This document shows positions 23,126 through 34,176 of a DNA stretch of 64,000 nucleotides, one piece after another; within the stretch, counting starts at the first letter, position 1, and each line of letters opens with the position of its first letter. Under the pieces are notes generated by a model. The model was not told the DNA's origin. It was given only the letters and a program-made list of their open reading frames with translations, and did not search any database. The stretch is from Pleurotus ostreatus/Saccharomyces cerevisiae fusant. Lineage: Eukaryota; Opisthokonta. The position numbers and the translations under genes were made by a program. Location: contig JAMQCK010000035.1 in assembly GCA_024196135.1 (NCBI GenBank), positions 83,358-147,357 of the forward strand. Direction: 5' to 3'.

Positions 23126-24484
23126 TCAGATAGCTCGTCGAGAGGGCCAGGTAAGTCGCGGTATGCGCGATGCGTAGGTCCGGCGCCTTTCGCGGTGAGG
23201 CGCACGGGCAGCTTCCAAGGAAACGCCATAGTAGAACATGGCCCAGTCGCTGCTCGTGAACGATCTCGATGGAACGTTGCGCGCCCGCTTGAGCCAAGTG
23301 GGTGGTTCGCGACGCTGCCACGCGGACTCGTGGACCTTGCGACAGGGCGAGCTGCTATACTCGTCCTTCGCCGCGTTTGCGAGTTGTTGGACGCGAGAGC
23401 CCTTCGTCGAGAGTTGAGCCAACTTCGGGATTCTGGAAGGCTTGGTTTCGGGGCGCATGACCTCGCTGAGCCAGTTCGGTACGCGGACGCTGTAGTGCGA
23501 GTCGTCCGTGCCGTCCGACGAAGCGTACTTGGGAAGGCGATGTTCAGTACGTGGCTCGAGGATAGGCCAGTAGCCAGTGGCCTCGGAGCCATACAGCGTT
23601 TCGTCGTCCGCGCCCTTGTCGTCGTCATCCACAAACCATTGTGGTGCTTCTACATGCGCGGATGTGCCGACACCCCAGTGCGCGAGCAAGCTCTCCATAC
23701 ATTGCCGCCACGGCGATAACTCGACGTCAGGTGCGCGTTTGCCGATGCGGTGGATCATGTCCCGCGCAAACCAGGACATGGACACGGGGTGTGAGTGCGC
23801 CTCTACAACGGGATAGGACTTGCTGCGCTTCGGCAATGCTTTCCCGGTTACTGGGTTGATACCCCAATTCCAGTCTTCGTCGGTCTGAGATTGAAATTGA
23901 AGCTTGTTTTGGAGTTCACGTCCGACGTCTGTCAGGGGAACGAAGACATAGCGATAGAGCTTATTTGGTGGTGACAGCTAGAGGATGGTCAGTCACTGAA
24001 ATGAGGACATCGGCCAGATACGCACAGCTGTGAGTGGACGTCGAGGACTGCGGTCAGTCTGGTCACGGTCCTTGAAGGCAGCTCGCTGCATGAAGTGCAA
24101 AGCGTCTAGATACGTCTTGTATGTCGGGAGTAGGAGGAAGTGACCGACGCAGTACAGTTGTGCGACGCCCTCATTCACTGGAATTTACTCAGTGGTACGT
24201 CGGGATCGAAGACGATGAAGCGTACGGTAGATAACATTGGGTGGTGAAAAAAGATAGTAAGAGAAGCCACCCCTAGGTAAGCCCCACGCCCATTCTATGC
24301 GTGCGATCTAGAGAACGGTCAGTTCTATGAACGAAAGACATCATCCAAAGCCGCTGACCGTCTGATCATCGTTGTGCCTTGCCTCGTAAGTTTGAATCAA
24401 ACCAACTACCTCCAAGGCGTTGGAGGTTCCCGTCATAGGGCACGTAGCGTTGAAGATGGTGAAGTCGCTGGGCTCGAAGGACAT
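23126..24484 (-). CDS. Degenerate HNH_2-like protein, copy B
   Basis: Tandem paralogue of copy A in the same orientation. Start at 24484 (MSFEPSDFTIFNATC). Exon 1 has C-P-M-T-G-T-S-N-A-L-E-V-V. Exon 2 has A-R-I-E-W-A-W-G-L-P-R-G-G-F-S-Y-Y-L, nearly identical to copy A. Splicing of the next intron (gtacgc...ttccag) gives NVIYLNEGVAQLYCVGHF; the expected catalytic His of the HNH_2 core is again Ala. The rest follows copy A: H-F-L-L-L-P-T-Y-K-T-Y, S-P-R-R-P-L-T-A-V, L-Y-R-Y-V-F-V-P-L-T-D, W-G-I-N-P-V-T-G-K-A-L-P, an acidic W-F-V-D-D-D-D segment and a terminal F-T-S-S-D-W-A-M-F-Y-Y-G-V-S-L-E-A. No nuclease activity is expected. Function unknown; possibly a protein-binding derivative of a nuclease fold. 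Confidence 0.68.
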
Positions 24485-25420
24485 TATGATTGTTGAGTGG
24501 CGATAGGTAGATGATGGAAGGAGGCAAGCAATCAATCGACTGCCGCCGTTACTAACGTGACAATGTCATCAACGCATTTTTATAGTCACGTGGTCGTACA
24601 CCTGCACGAACCCATTCGCACGCAGGAAAGGGGTCAAGATATCTGACACAAGATGCACTCTCCGAAAGCCAGGCCTGATTGCAGACGGCAAAATCGTCTG
24701 TGACGCAAAGCCCTCTAACGTGGGGTAGTCGTAGCTAGCTACTGCATTCTTTGAGCTGTCTACCTATCGACGTTTCGGTTGAGATTGCCACAATGTCATG
24801 GGCGCCTCTGGGAAGCTTCCAAAAGGAGAAACATGCTATAACCGGAAGCAACGCGGAAGCATTTCGTTGATCGCCGCTTGATCGCGACAACTCATGTCGT
24901 TCTGCTCAGCTGCTCTTGCCGGCTACAGCACCCTCGTCCTCGTCGATTTGCCACAGTAATCAGCGGCAGGCCGGACGCCCTTCGCGATGCTGTTGAGGAA
25001 CCGCTTCTCCGCATGCGATATCTGCCATGACCCGCCGTTGCTAACATAAAGCACAGCCTGCCTCATGGCAACCAGCACCCTGAGCGCTGTTCAAAGCCGG
25101 GTACATGGACCTCGATAAGTGCCCCACTTCTCGCTACTGAATTGACAATGTGCTCATCATCAGCACGAGGCATACGATTCGTGTCGTCGAAGCCGCAAGA
25201 AGCAGTACCTTTGTGACCCTTCTGGATCACAATGCCACGACCTTCTTGACGTCTGCAGGCTTTGACCCAGCGCCCGCGGGGATGTGGGCAGGTATAATAC
25301 GGCGGCGCTTTGTACAAGAAGACCTTCCATATACTTCCCAACTAAAGCTGAGAAACACATCGGGTCCATCGCTACCAGACAGCCCAGCGCCAATTCACCA
25401 TCCAATTTATACATCCACCA
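24485..25420. other. Intergenic, no supported gene
   Basis: Shared upstream region of copy B (minus) and the gene at 25421 (plus). It has no long plausible coding frame and no recognised repeat. Confidence 0.5.
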
Positions 25421-27000
25421 ATGGCCGTCCAGACTTCCTCTACCTCCACCACGTTTGCCGCCTCTCCCGAGGCATTTGGCCTGAAGCGCAGCTCAAGTGC
25501 AAGCCCGCGCACTCGGAATCAGCAAACTATGGATCCCGACTCCCTCGTGAACTCCTTCGACGCCATCGGCCTGAACGGCTCCAAGACCCAAGCGCAGCTC
25601 GCATCGGGCGCCAACACGATTTCCCTCGGCTCTCGCAGCAGCCAACCTCCCCTCAAGGATGTTACCGTGAGCTCACTCGCGGTCCCGAGGGAAGGACGCA
25701 GCTGATGAGCCGCACAGAACCACCTCGCCGATGCGCCGCCTGTTGCCGCCTTACCATTCTCAATCACCGGGAACCAGTCCGGCTCATCCGCCTTCCCGCA
25801 GAACACCATTGCCACCCACCCCATCCACACCAGCGCATTCATCACCAATCCTAATGCGATTGTAGTGCGTCGTAGCGCCTTCCCACCCATGCAGACCGGC
25901 GCGCGCGGTTCCACCACCACCTTCATCAACCCTCCGCTCCCCTCTGGCCAGGCCAGTGAGCCTGCACTGCAGGTGGGTGTCCTTCCCATGAAGCTGATAC
26001 TTCCATTCACTGTACCACAGAAACCCCCTACCATCGCCAGCGCCTTTAACTGCAACCCCAACGCCTTCGCTGCCGCCTACAAGGCGCGCATACCGAAGTT
26101 TAGCTTCAATCCCTCCCCCTCCACGGCCAGCGCGTTCGGGTTGCCGGTATGTGTGCATTCCAATGCACATCGTACCGTCTCTGACTCACGAGCTTCGCTC
26201 AGAGCACCTGGACCGCTGTCACTAACTTCCCAGAAGAAGAGCCCATGGACGTCGACGACCCGTACGCCATGGAGATCTGCCTCCCCGACCCCGATGCGAT
26301 GGACACCTCGCCGAACAGCGAGAACTACACTGTCCCCTTCTTGCCGTACCATCCATCTCAAGAGTTTGTGGCGCCGCAATTTGGACGCCTCTTCCAGCCG
26401 TTTGTGCCCCCGCCGCTGCCTGAACCGACCCACACGAACGCCTACAACGCTCTGAGGCAGCTCGATTCTTCGACTGCTGCCATGCACGCATCGCCTGCTC
26501 GTCCGGAGCTCTATTCCACTTCTCCTCGTCAGTTTGCCTCTGCTCCTCTTGACGAGTCCCTTCTGCCGCGCTGCTCCCCGCCCATCATGGACGAGCTCGT
26601 GAACCGTCACCCACACTCGCCCGACGCCATCCTCGCCGACAAGAAGCGCAAGCGCGCGATCAAGACCGCCGCACAGCGCGAGGCCGAGGCCCGCCACTGG
26701 GCAGCCAGGAGCGCGCAGTCGAGGGCTGAGCGCAAGGAGCTTCGTCGTCAGTTGGTCGCCCTTGCCGCGCGCAAGCCCGAGCGGCCCAGCAGGCGGTTGC
26801 GCATTAATTTCGAGCGCATCGAGGTACCACCTTGCATGGTCCCGCAGAAGACGAGGCGGACGCTGGCCGAGATGAAGCAGGTCTCAGCAACGAAGATGGA
26901 TCAGAGTGAGTCGTCGCGCAGGTGCAACCTGACGAAAGTGAGTAGCCGCCTGCTAGCAGCCGCATGCTCTGCGCCGAGGTCTTTGGTTGGTTTCTTATAA
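25421..27000 (+). CDS. Low-complexity protein of unknown function with a basic C-terminal helix
   Basis: Four exons (25421-25666, 25718-25972, 26021-26146, 26203-27000) join in frame to 474 residues. The N-terminal two thirds are Ser/Pro/Asn/Ala-rich with recurring S-A-F or N-A-F motifs (S-S-A-F-P, T-S-A-F-I, A-S-A-F-N, A-S-A-F-G). An acidic patch with E-E-E-P-M-D-V-D-D-P follows. Residues ~345-420 form a charged helix-prone stretch (K-K-R-K-R-A-I-K-T-A-A-Q-R-E-A-E-A-R-H-W) with a bipartite nuclear-signal look. I do not recognise a domain. A nuclear location is plausible from the basic cluster; function is unknown. Confidence 0.62.
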
Positions 27001-27382
27001 TGGATGGACTGTCTGGTTTCCTATATTCTCCTCTGTTTCTTCTATATCTCCTGGATCTCACTTCCGCTGCCGTGTTCTTGACGCATCCATGATACCCTTA
27101 TTCTACTCTAGCATGGACTCGACCTTTTATATAATCACCCTTTCAGTAAATTTCAGTAGTTGTAGTATTCGGACTTGCTTTTCTTCTTCGACCTCCAAAT
27201 ACCAATCGAACAACTTTGCCGCATCTGCCAGATTCATCATCCGAGGACTCATGTAGTATTCGCAACAGCGAACCAGTCAAACCGACTGAATGCCAGGTCT
27301 GCCCGATAGCATCGGACATCTGACGAGGATTGCAAGTGAGGGGAGCGAAAGTTTCGCATTTATACAAGCACGCGCATATGCG
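27001..27382. other. Convergent intergenic region
   Basis: Lies between the 3' ends of the low-complexity gene and tRNase Z. T-rich on the plus strand and without genes; presumably 3' UTRs. Confidence 0.5.
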
Positions 27383-30300
27383 CTACGACACCACATCCAC
27401 CTCCACCGTCACCGACGCATCGACCCCCTCATCATCCGCGTCCGCCGAGTCCTCCATGCACTGCTTGATCGCCGGCAGGTACGTGTTCACCTTCCACATC
27501 GTCCCGATCGTCATCCGCGCGTGGTCGAAGGCCATTGTGACGAGCGGGCGCGCGGTCGCCTCGCCGGAGCGGTTCAGCACGGCGGGTGGTAAGCGAGGGT
27601 AGCGCGCAGAGAAGTGCGTAAGGAGGACGTTGTCGGCGGACATCCTGGGTGAGGGTTAGCAAATAGAGGAAGGGTGGTGGAGGGAGGACACACTTCTCAG
27701 CGATCTCGATGGCCTGTCCGACGGTACTGTGCGCCTTCTGCGCCGCGAGCTCGCGCTCGTTGTCGTTCATTGTCGCCTCGTGGATGACGACCGTCGAGCC
27801 CTTGCCGGCCCAGACTAGGCGATCTGTAGGCATGGTATCCGCGGAAAAGCTACGGACTTGTGAGCGATGTCGTACACCCAACAGACTATGCACTCACGAT
27901 ATACTCCAGCCATCGTTGTGCTTGATGACGCATCCGTAGCAGCGAGTACGATGCAACATGTCCACCGCAAAGAAGCTACGCAGGTTGAGCAACTCGCACA
28001 TCTGGCGATAGCGCTTTGTCGTCCTTGATTACTTTGTCAGAGCGCTCGTTCACGTATCGCGAAGGCAGCCGACGTACAGATTGATGTCCGTCCACTCTTC
28101 ACTGCCGCCCAAGGTATACCGGCCATTGATGTGATACGAGCCCGTATTCCGCCAGTGCAGGCCCTCGGACAGCATTCCATATACGCCATTACCGGCCGGG
28201 TCATCGATACCGAGATCTTGTAACATCTGCAACTCGCGCAAGTACAGATGCACGCGTCGGATCGAGTACACGAACAGCGGGTCCTTCGGTGGCGGGTCCA
28301 GCTAGCACAGCAGTCAGCACTCTGTCGTAGCTCTTTGGTATGACGACGAAAGCATACCTGTCTCCTCTTCGCCAGCAATGTCGATAGGCCGCCGTGATGG
28401 TCTGCATGCAAATGGCTGACGAAGATGCACTTGATGTCGCGAAGGACGTCATAGACGTTATCCTGTGCGCTCTCATCCGTCCCGTATTCCCTTGCGAGCT
28501 GCCCCCACGTTCCCTCGCCACAATCCAGGAGGATGCTCCCATGGCCCGGTATACGAATCAAGGTCGAGGAAACTGATGGCACACGTCAGCACCATTTCGT
28601 CCCTCCATCCCACATTCACGATCTCACCATTCCGATACTTGCTAGGTACCGCACTGCTCGTCCCCAGCGGTAGCACCGTCACGTCCGACCCCGGAAGCTT
28701 CGGTACCGCACCCTCAGCGATACGCTGCGAGACCACCGCCTGCGCCTTATCGAACGCTTCCCGCGTCGCGGGCGTGAGCTCGACGGGCGCCTGGCAGACG
28801 GGATGGAACTTGTCCTGTGCGTAGGGGTCGCGCTTGGGTGGACTGGGTGGGCGGATGTGGACCTGCGTGTCGGTGGTCATGACGTGGGTGCTGGGTGGTA
28901 GGTTGGCGATGTCTGCCAGTGGTGCGTCAGATTTCCTGACCATTGTACCTGCAACTTAGTATGCACGTACCCTTCAGAGGCTTCTTCGCCTCTAGGGAGT
29001 ATTTTGGCACATTGAAGATGTCCGGGTCAAGTACGTTGAGACGCAACTGGCTGAATGCAGCACTGGTCATCGTGATGGGGTCCGGACAGTGGTCGCGAGA
29101 TGCGACGATATGCTGCGAGTGCGTAGTCAGTATGTATGAACGGCTAGAATCAGCAAGATAGCGACTGACATGTGTTTGCTCCGGGAACCCGTTCATGAAC
29201 TCCACATATCGTGAATCGTCCAGCACGCCTTTGCCGAGCTTGTGAAAGATCGCGCGGGTGGCATAGTCCTTTGTATCTTCCTCCTTGCGAGAGCGCAGCC
29301 GGGAGTAAAGTGGCGCATTCGTGAAGGAGTCCAGGAGCGAAGGAATGTAAGCGGGGCTTGGGACGTCGAGGATGAGGACGGCCTGCAAAGTGCACGGTCA
29401 GGCGAGTGACGGCATGTCGTTGGGAGGTACCTACGCTCGGTGGAATGCTTTCCGACATGACATCGCTCGGTTGTACGATGCGTTCGACGGTCTCGCCCGC
29501 CTCATTTTGCACCTTGACGGTAACGTTCTGGCCTTTCGCGAGATCTCCACGCAGAGGGCCAAAGGGTACACCGAGTCTTGTTGCAGCAGCCGCCTCGAAT
29601 TTACCGCGGATCCGAGGACCGAGGACGACATAAGCGAGTGTTGGCGGTGATCTTGACGAGGATGGGTCGACGTTGACTGGCGGAGGCAGTTGGGCATGAA
29701 AACCTGGTGGTAGGCTGCCGCGACGGAATACGTCTGGCTGCGCGCGTATGGAAGTCAGTCGTCGACCGTAATATAGTGTTTGCAGGGAGGGCGTACCTCG
29801 CCTGGCGCATTCGCATCATACGGCCCCGAGCCCTTGGCCTGCTGGTTCTGCTGCTTGCGACCCTTCTTTCCGCCACCTTGCGTCTGCTTTGAGAACATGC
29901 ATCCATGGACGCGTTGAATGTACTCCGTCGCGTGAGCACCGGAGAGCATTGCAGGCGTGAAGTCTTCGCGTGCCAGGATAGAGTCCAGAGTGACGTCACT
30001 GGGGTTTGCGGAGGCGGCGGCGGCAGGTGCGTCGACCTGAGCAGAGGGCGCGTCTGCTGGTACCGAGGACGCGTCCATACGCTCGGCCGGCGCATCCGTC
30101 CTTTTCGAGGGCCGTTCAGGAGAGGGCTCGCGTTTCCGCTTGAGGTTAGAGGGGGAGGGGGAGCGCTCGGAAGTAGAGATAGTGTCAGGCAAGACGGGAA
30201 GACCGTAGATGGAGATGTCCCGGTCCTTCAGAACAGGCTGGGGTAGTGTGTCCAGGGACTTGGTCATTGGCACGTCTGTGACCTCTACGGCCATGGTATT

Positions 30301-30810
30301 CCTGAGGAATTGAGCCTTCAATGTGCGGTGGCGCGGGGTAGACTTACCTGTAGAGGTACGATCGCGCGCTAGCGAGGTAGTGCCCCGTTCCCGGAGGGCC
30401 GACGACATTCAACTTCTGGATAGTCGCATCCGCAAAGGTCATGAGCAGTCCTGGGATCGGGTTTAGCGCGGAGACACTGATCGCGCAACTCTCCACGCAC
30501 CACTCGCACCGCCCATCCGCTGCACGCTCGCCTGCGTGAAGAACATGCCCTGGATCTTCTTCCAGTTGCTGCTGTTCTGCAGGAACGCCCTATTCGTGTT
30601 CTCCGACACATTGAAGATGTACTTCGCGTGGGGGAACGTCACGAGCACGGACGGCTCGGTGTCGGACGAGAGGGTGGTCAGGACGGACGCGGACCAGTCC
30701 ATCGTATCGGCTGCCCGGTTTGGGCCCTTTTGGCCGCGCGACATGGCTGAGGAAAAGAAGGGCCTGCTAAGGGAGAGTCTGAGTGGGAGGCGCCATCTGC
30801 TCAGCGTCAT
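27383..30810 (-). CDS. TRZ1: tRNase Z, long form (ELAC2/Trz1)
   Basis: Endonuclease that removes 3' trailers from tRNA precursors in nucleus and mitochondria. The N-terminal half is the degenerate beta-lactamase domain of long forms (F-N-V-S-E-N-T-N-R, then a long Ser/Pro insert). The C-terminal half is catalytic: V-L-P-L-G-T-S-S-A-V-P-S-K-Y-R-N-V-S-S-T holds the PxKxRN loop, made by splicing at about 28572; L-L-D-C-G-E-G-T-W-G-Q-L follows; S-H-L-H-A-D-H-H-G-G is the HxHxDH zinc motif; late blocks include M-L-H-R-T-R-C-Y-G, F-S-A-D-T-M-P-T-D and L-L-T-H-F-S-A-R-Y. Roughly ten exons. The ATG at 30810 adds 22 residues that look like a mitochondrial presequence (MTLSRWRLPLRLSLSRPFF); the ATG at 30744 would lack it. 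All catalytic motifs are intact. Confidence 0.93.
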
Positions 30811-30960
30811 CCGCGGCGTTCAAGTCAAATGAGGAATCTGATGGTCGATCATGTCGATCGCGGGCTCCGGCCTTGGGCCTTGGCTGTGGCCCACTGACAC
30901 CCAGCAGCACCCATCCAGCGCTTGTCGTCGGCCGCGCAACTCGTAGCGCGGACACCACGA
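30811..30960. promoter_or_regulatory. Divergent promoter region, TRZ1 and F-box gene
   Basis: Only 150 bases between the outermost start codons. No TATA box. The short spacing constrains the 5' UTR of the longer TRZ1 form. Confidence 0.4.
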
Positions 30961-32373
30961 ATGCTCCTAAAGCGGTCTCTCGGGTATCTACAAACCAGTA
31001 TAAAGCCCTGGGCGACTGGAGGCGGCATCTCGACTCCCATGTCTATCGACGCGCTCCCCGACGAAGTCCTCGAGGCGATCTTCTACACCCTCATCATCGC
31101 TGTAGATGGGCCCATCTTCTCTGTATTCTCAACCGCGCCAGACGCGCACCTCATCGGTGACCTCGCCCTTGTCTGCCGCCGCTGGCATGCCGTCCTTCTC
31201 GGCAACCCCCACATCTGGGCGCGGGCGCGCATACATCTCTACGGTCCCTCTGGCGCGCGCAATGCACGCGTCTTCGAGCGCGCCATGGATGCGCTAGCTC
31301 GGTCTGGGGACCTGCCCCTCACAGTCAACTTCCGCTTCGAATCGCTTCATAACTCAGACCTCGCGATTGCACCCCTCCTGCGCACCTGCAGCCGCTGGCA
31401 GACAGCACACCTCCACATCCCGGACGACCACTTTGAACTTCCCGAATTCCAATCCATGAAGGGCGAGCTGCCCCTCCTTCGGTCGTTATCGCTCTCCCTC
31501 CCGCGGCTCAATATGGGCCTGCATAAACTCCCCCGCGTGGTCGACACTTTCCGCCACTGCCCTATGCTCAAGAGTGTCACCCTCTGGAATGAGGTGCTTG
31601 GTCCGGTGCTCGACCTGCCCTGGACGCGGCTCACCTCGCTCACCGTCCACGGCTGGACAGTCGACGATGTCATAAAGTGCGTCGCCGACTGCACCGCCCT
31701 CGAGCGCCTCAGCGTACATGACGTCCTCGACGACGCGAACGGCGCGGGCAGTGACCACATTCACAAGCATCTCACCCACACCACCATTCGTGCCCTGCAC
31801 CTCTCTAGCGGCAGTTGGGCCGTCAGGACGGCGTCACTGCTGAACCGCCTCACGCTGCCCTCGCTAAAGGAGTTTCATATCGCTTTTTGGCGCGAGAACC
31901 TCCGCCAGTGGCCGCAGCTGGAGTTCCTGAACCTGCTAAGCAGGTCGGGATGCTCGCTCTCCACCCTCGCCCTCCACCGCGTCGGCCTCTCCATCGAGGA
32001 GCTGACTGACGTCCTACGCGCAGTGCCTGAGCTCACCTCGCTCAGCTTCGAGGACACGCGCTCGGCCATGGACGACAAGACTACGTTCGACTGGATATTT
32101 AGCTGGCTCATGATTGTGACGAACACCAATAGTGATCAGCCCACCCCCGACCTTGCCGAGCTCAGCATCGACCTTCGAACCTTGAACGTCACGCAGGCGC
32201 GCATAGAGAATATGCTCAGCACCCGCTTACAGCGCGGGAAGCTGCGGAGAGCTGTCCTGCGCATTCCCATAGACTTTGACGCGTCGATACGGAGCCTGGC
32301 GGACGAAGGGCTGGATTTGGTGCTCAGCGGCGCGGAAGCGAAGGCGGCGGTCACCGCGCGTGGCGCTTGGTAG
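30961..32373 (+). CDS. F-box protein, single exon
   Basis: Intron-free frame; the first ATG is at 30961 (MLLKRSLGYLQ), giving 470 residues, with a second candidate at M-S-I-D-A-L-P-D-E. The F-box reads M-S-I-D-A-L-P-D-E-V-L-E-A-I-F and closes with L-A-L-V-C-R-R-W-H-A-V-L-L-G-N-P-H-I-W. Downstream are spaced leucine-rich segments (L-P-L-L-R-S-L-S-L-S-L-P, L-T-S-L-T-V-H-G-W). This is the common Agaricomycete architecture: an SCF adaptor whose C-terminus binds a substrate that is not predictable. It is not close to the other three F-box genes of the window in the parts I compared. Confidence 0.82.
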   Translation: MLLKRSLGYLQTSIKPWATGGGISTPMSIDALPDEVLEAIFYTLIIAVDGPIFSVFSTAPDAHLIGDLALVCRRWHAVLLGNPHIWARARIHLYGPSGARNARVFERAMDALARSGDLPLTVNFRFESLHNSDLAIAPLLRTCSRWQTAHLHIPDDHFELPEFQSMKGELPLLRSLSLSLPRLNMGLHKLPRVVDTFRHCPMLKSVTLWNEVLGPVLDLPWTRLTSLTVHGWTVDDVIKCVADCTALERLSVHDVLDDANGAGSDHIHKHLTHTTIRALHLSSGSWAVRTASLLNRLTLPSLKEFHIAFWRENLRQWPQLEFLNLLSRSGCSLSTLALHRVGLSIEELTDVLRAVPELTSLSFEDTRSAMDDKTTFDWIFSWLMIVTNTNSDQPTPDLAELSIDLRTLNVTQARIENMLSTRLQRGKLRRAVLRIPIDFDASIRSLADEGLDLVLSGAEAKAAVTARGAW

Positions 32374-32543
32374 GGCTTTGAAGGAGGTCGTTCTGGTTGT
32401 GGGCGGTCCCAAATGTATGCGCCTGCCGAAAGGCCTTGTCATGTGACTGGTTGGCCTACACCGTGACTAGATTCCCACGGCTTGAACCAAGGCGCTTGCG
32501 CTCTTTTACCTTCTGCATCCTACCTGCCACACCACACATTTAC

Positions 32544-33785
32544 TATGTCCAATCTTTCCTCCTCGGATACTCTCGAAGCCGCTTTTGATGATGTCCTGAA
32601 CTCGTTAGAGGGTCCGAAGGAGGACGCTGTCATCCGTCTCGTTGACAAGTCTGTCGTGCCACCCAATGTGGTGAGTGGCGTTCGTGTTCATGTAACTACA
32701 CTACCTCAACTTGGAATTTTTCAGCGACTACACTTAGCACAGGAATGGGGGCTCTTCTGGTATCTCGGTTTTGACATGTATATGGCGTCGCCTTGGAATC
32801 AGATCTCGCGTATGTCGAGTGGCACGCTACCTGGTCCTGGTCTAATGCACAACCCACTAGTTCCTTCGGATGCAGCTGAGCTGTTTCGTAACGGTGACTT
32901 CATCTTTGTACCAACATTCAAGACGTATGAAGAAACGATGGCCTTCGTTCGCGACGCGGAAAGCAAGGGCCGGCTGCACACAAAACTTGCACCTGTATTC
33001 ATGGAGGTAAGCTCGTGTCTGCGTGTACATATCACCATTCTCACCCTTGACAGCGTCTCAGTGAATCCGGCGTTTATCGCTACTTCTTCGTTCCACTGAG
33101 CAAAAAGGGACGCGCGATCGCACATAAACTTTGCCAGCTCGGTCATCTGGGTGAGCAAACTCTCGAAGACAGAAACTGCGGCATCCACCCGATCACCGGC
33201 GAGGTGCTGCCCAGTCGGATTCAAGCATATCCCATCTTCAAGACGTATGCGCATCCGGCGTCCGTGTGCTTCTCCGTGTGGACGACGTTGCAAAACCGCA
33301 AACTCAACCTGCGTGACCCGGACGCGCTTGCGCGGGTCAGTGACCCTGAAATCCTTGCGGCCTGTGCGCCCTGCCTGCTGTCTTTCTTCGAGGGCTGCGG
33401 TATTGGGGCTGACCCTCCAAAGCCCACTATTCAGCAGCGAATGTTGGAGACATCATTCGGCTCCCTCCAACGGCGCACCCAACAGTCCATCCAGTCGGCC
33501 ATACATCCTTCCATGGCTCCCTCCGCCGTCTGCGACGATTATGACGTTGGTGAGCGGCCTTCGGCGTCTCGGTTGCACTCCCTCGTGGGGAATTGGCGTG
33601 AGGAGGTGCAGCCTGTCGAATATCTGGAAGGACGGCCTCGTCCACGTCATGACTCCAAGCTGCTCAGGCTGCCGCGCGTCATAGTAAACTGCCTTCACCC
33701 GCGTCAGCTGGCTACGGTGGCTGTGGCCGCAAGCGATATCGTCCTCGAGCGCACCCGCAAGATTCGCAAGTCGCCAACCTTCTGA
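32544..33785 (+). CDS. Degenerate HNH_2-like protein, copy C
   Basis: Third family member, on the opposite strand from copies A and B and ~8 kb away. Start at 32544 (MSNLSSSDTLEAAFDDV). Introns near 32672-32725 and about 32811-32860 are supported because splicing restores the family core: NQISLPSDAAELFRNGDF, again Ala at the usual HNH histidine and Arg at the usual Asp. The upstream C-x-x-T-G is lost (V-D-K-S-V-V-P-P-N-V). F-I-F-V-P-T-F-K-T-Y-E-E-T-M-A-F and G-I-H-P-I-T-G-E-V-L-P-S-R match copies A and B, as does Y-P-I-F-K-T-Y-A-H-P-A-S-V. The C-terminus (...R-K-I-R-K-S-P-T-F) differs from A and B. It is the most diverged copy. Function unknown. Confidence 0.65.
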
Positions 33786-34176
33786 TGCGCTGTCTCTCGA
33801 CTGTGGCGCTGAGCGTCAGGCATTCCGGAAATATGGTTATGGGAGCGTGGGATTATCGTTGAGAACTTTGCTCGCTCGCTGTCTATGCGGGCTGCTCTAT
33901 GTAAGATGTTATCAACCGTATATCATGAACCTTTTTCGTCTGAAGGCCCATCGAACGTGAGGGAGCGTCGAGGTCAGTCTGATGGCCGGCGCGTTTTGAG
34001 TATGATTGCCGAAGAGAATACCGGTTTGAACACCGAGTTCTGAGGTTTCTCTGTTCTCGTCGTCTTTTCTGCACAGTATTCGACTGCGCCATTCCGTTTT
34101 TAGGCCTCTACCTGTCTTCGCTCACTAGCATTTTGGACTCGACGACGCTGCTTACAGCGCCTCTCCAATCCCCGTC
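33786..34176. other. Intergenic, no supported gene
   Basis: 3' flank of HNH_2-like copy C and upstream region of the DUF6697-like gene. No coding signal. Confidence 0.5.
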
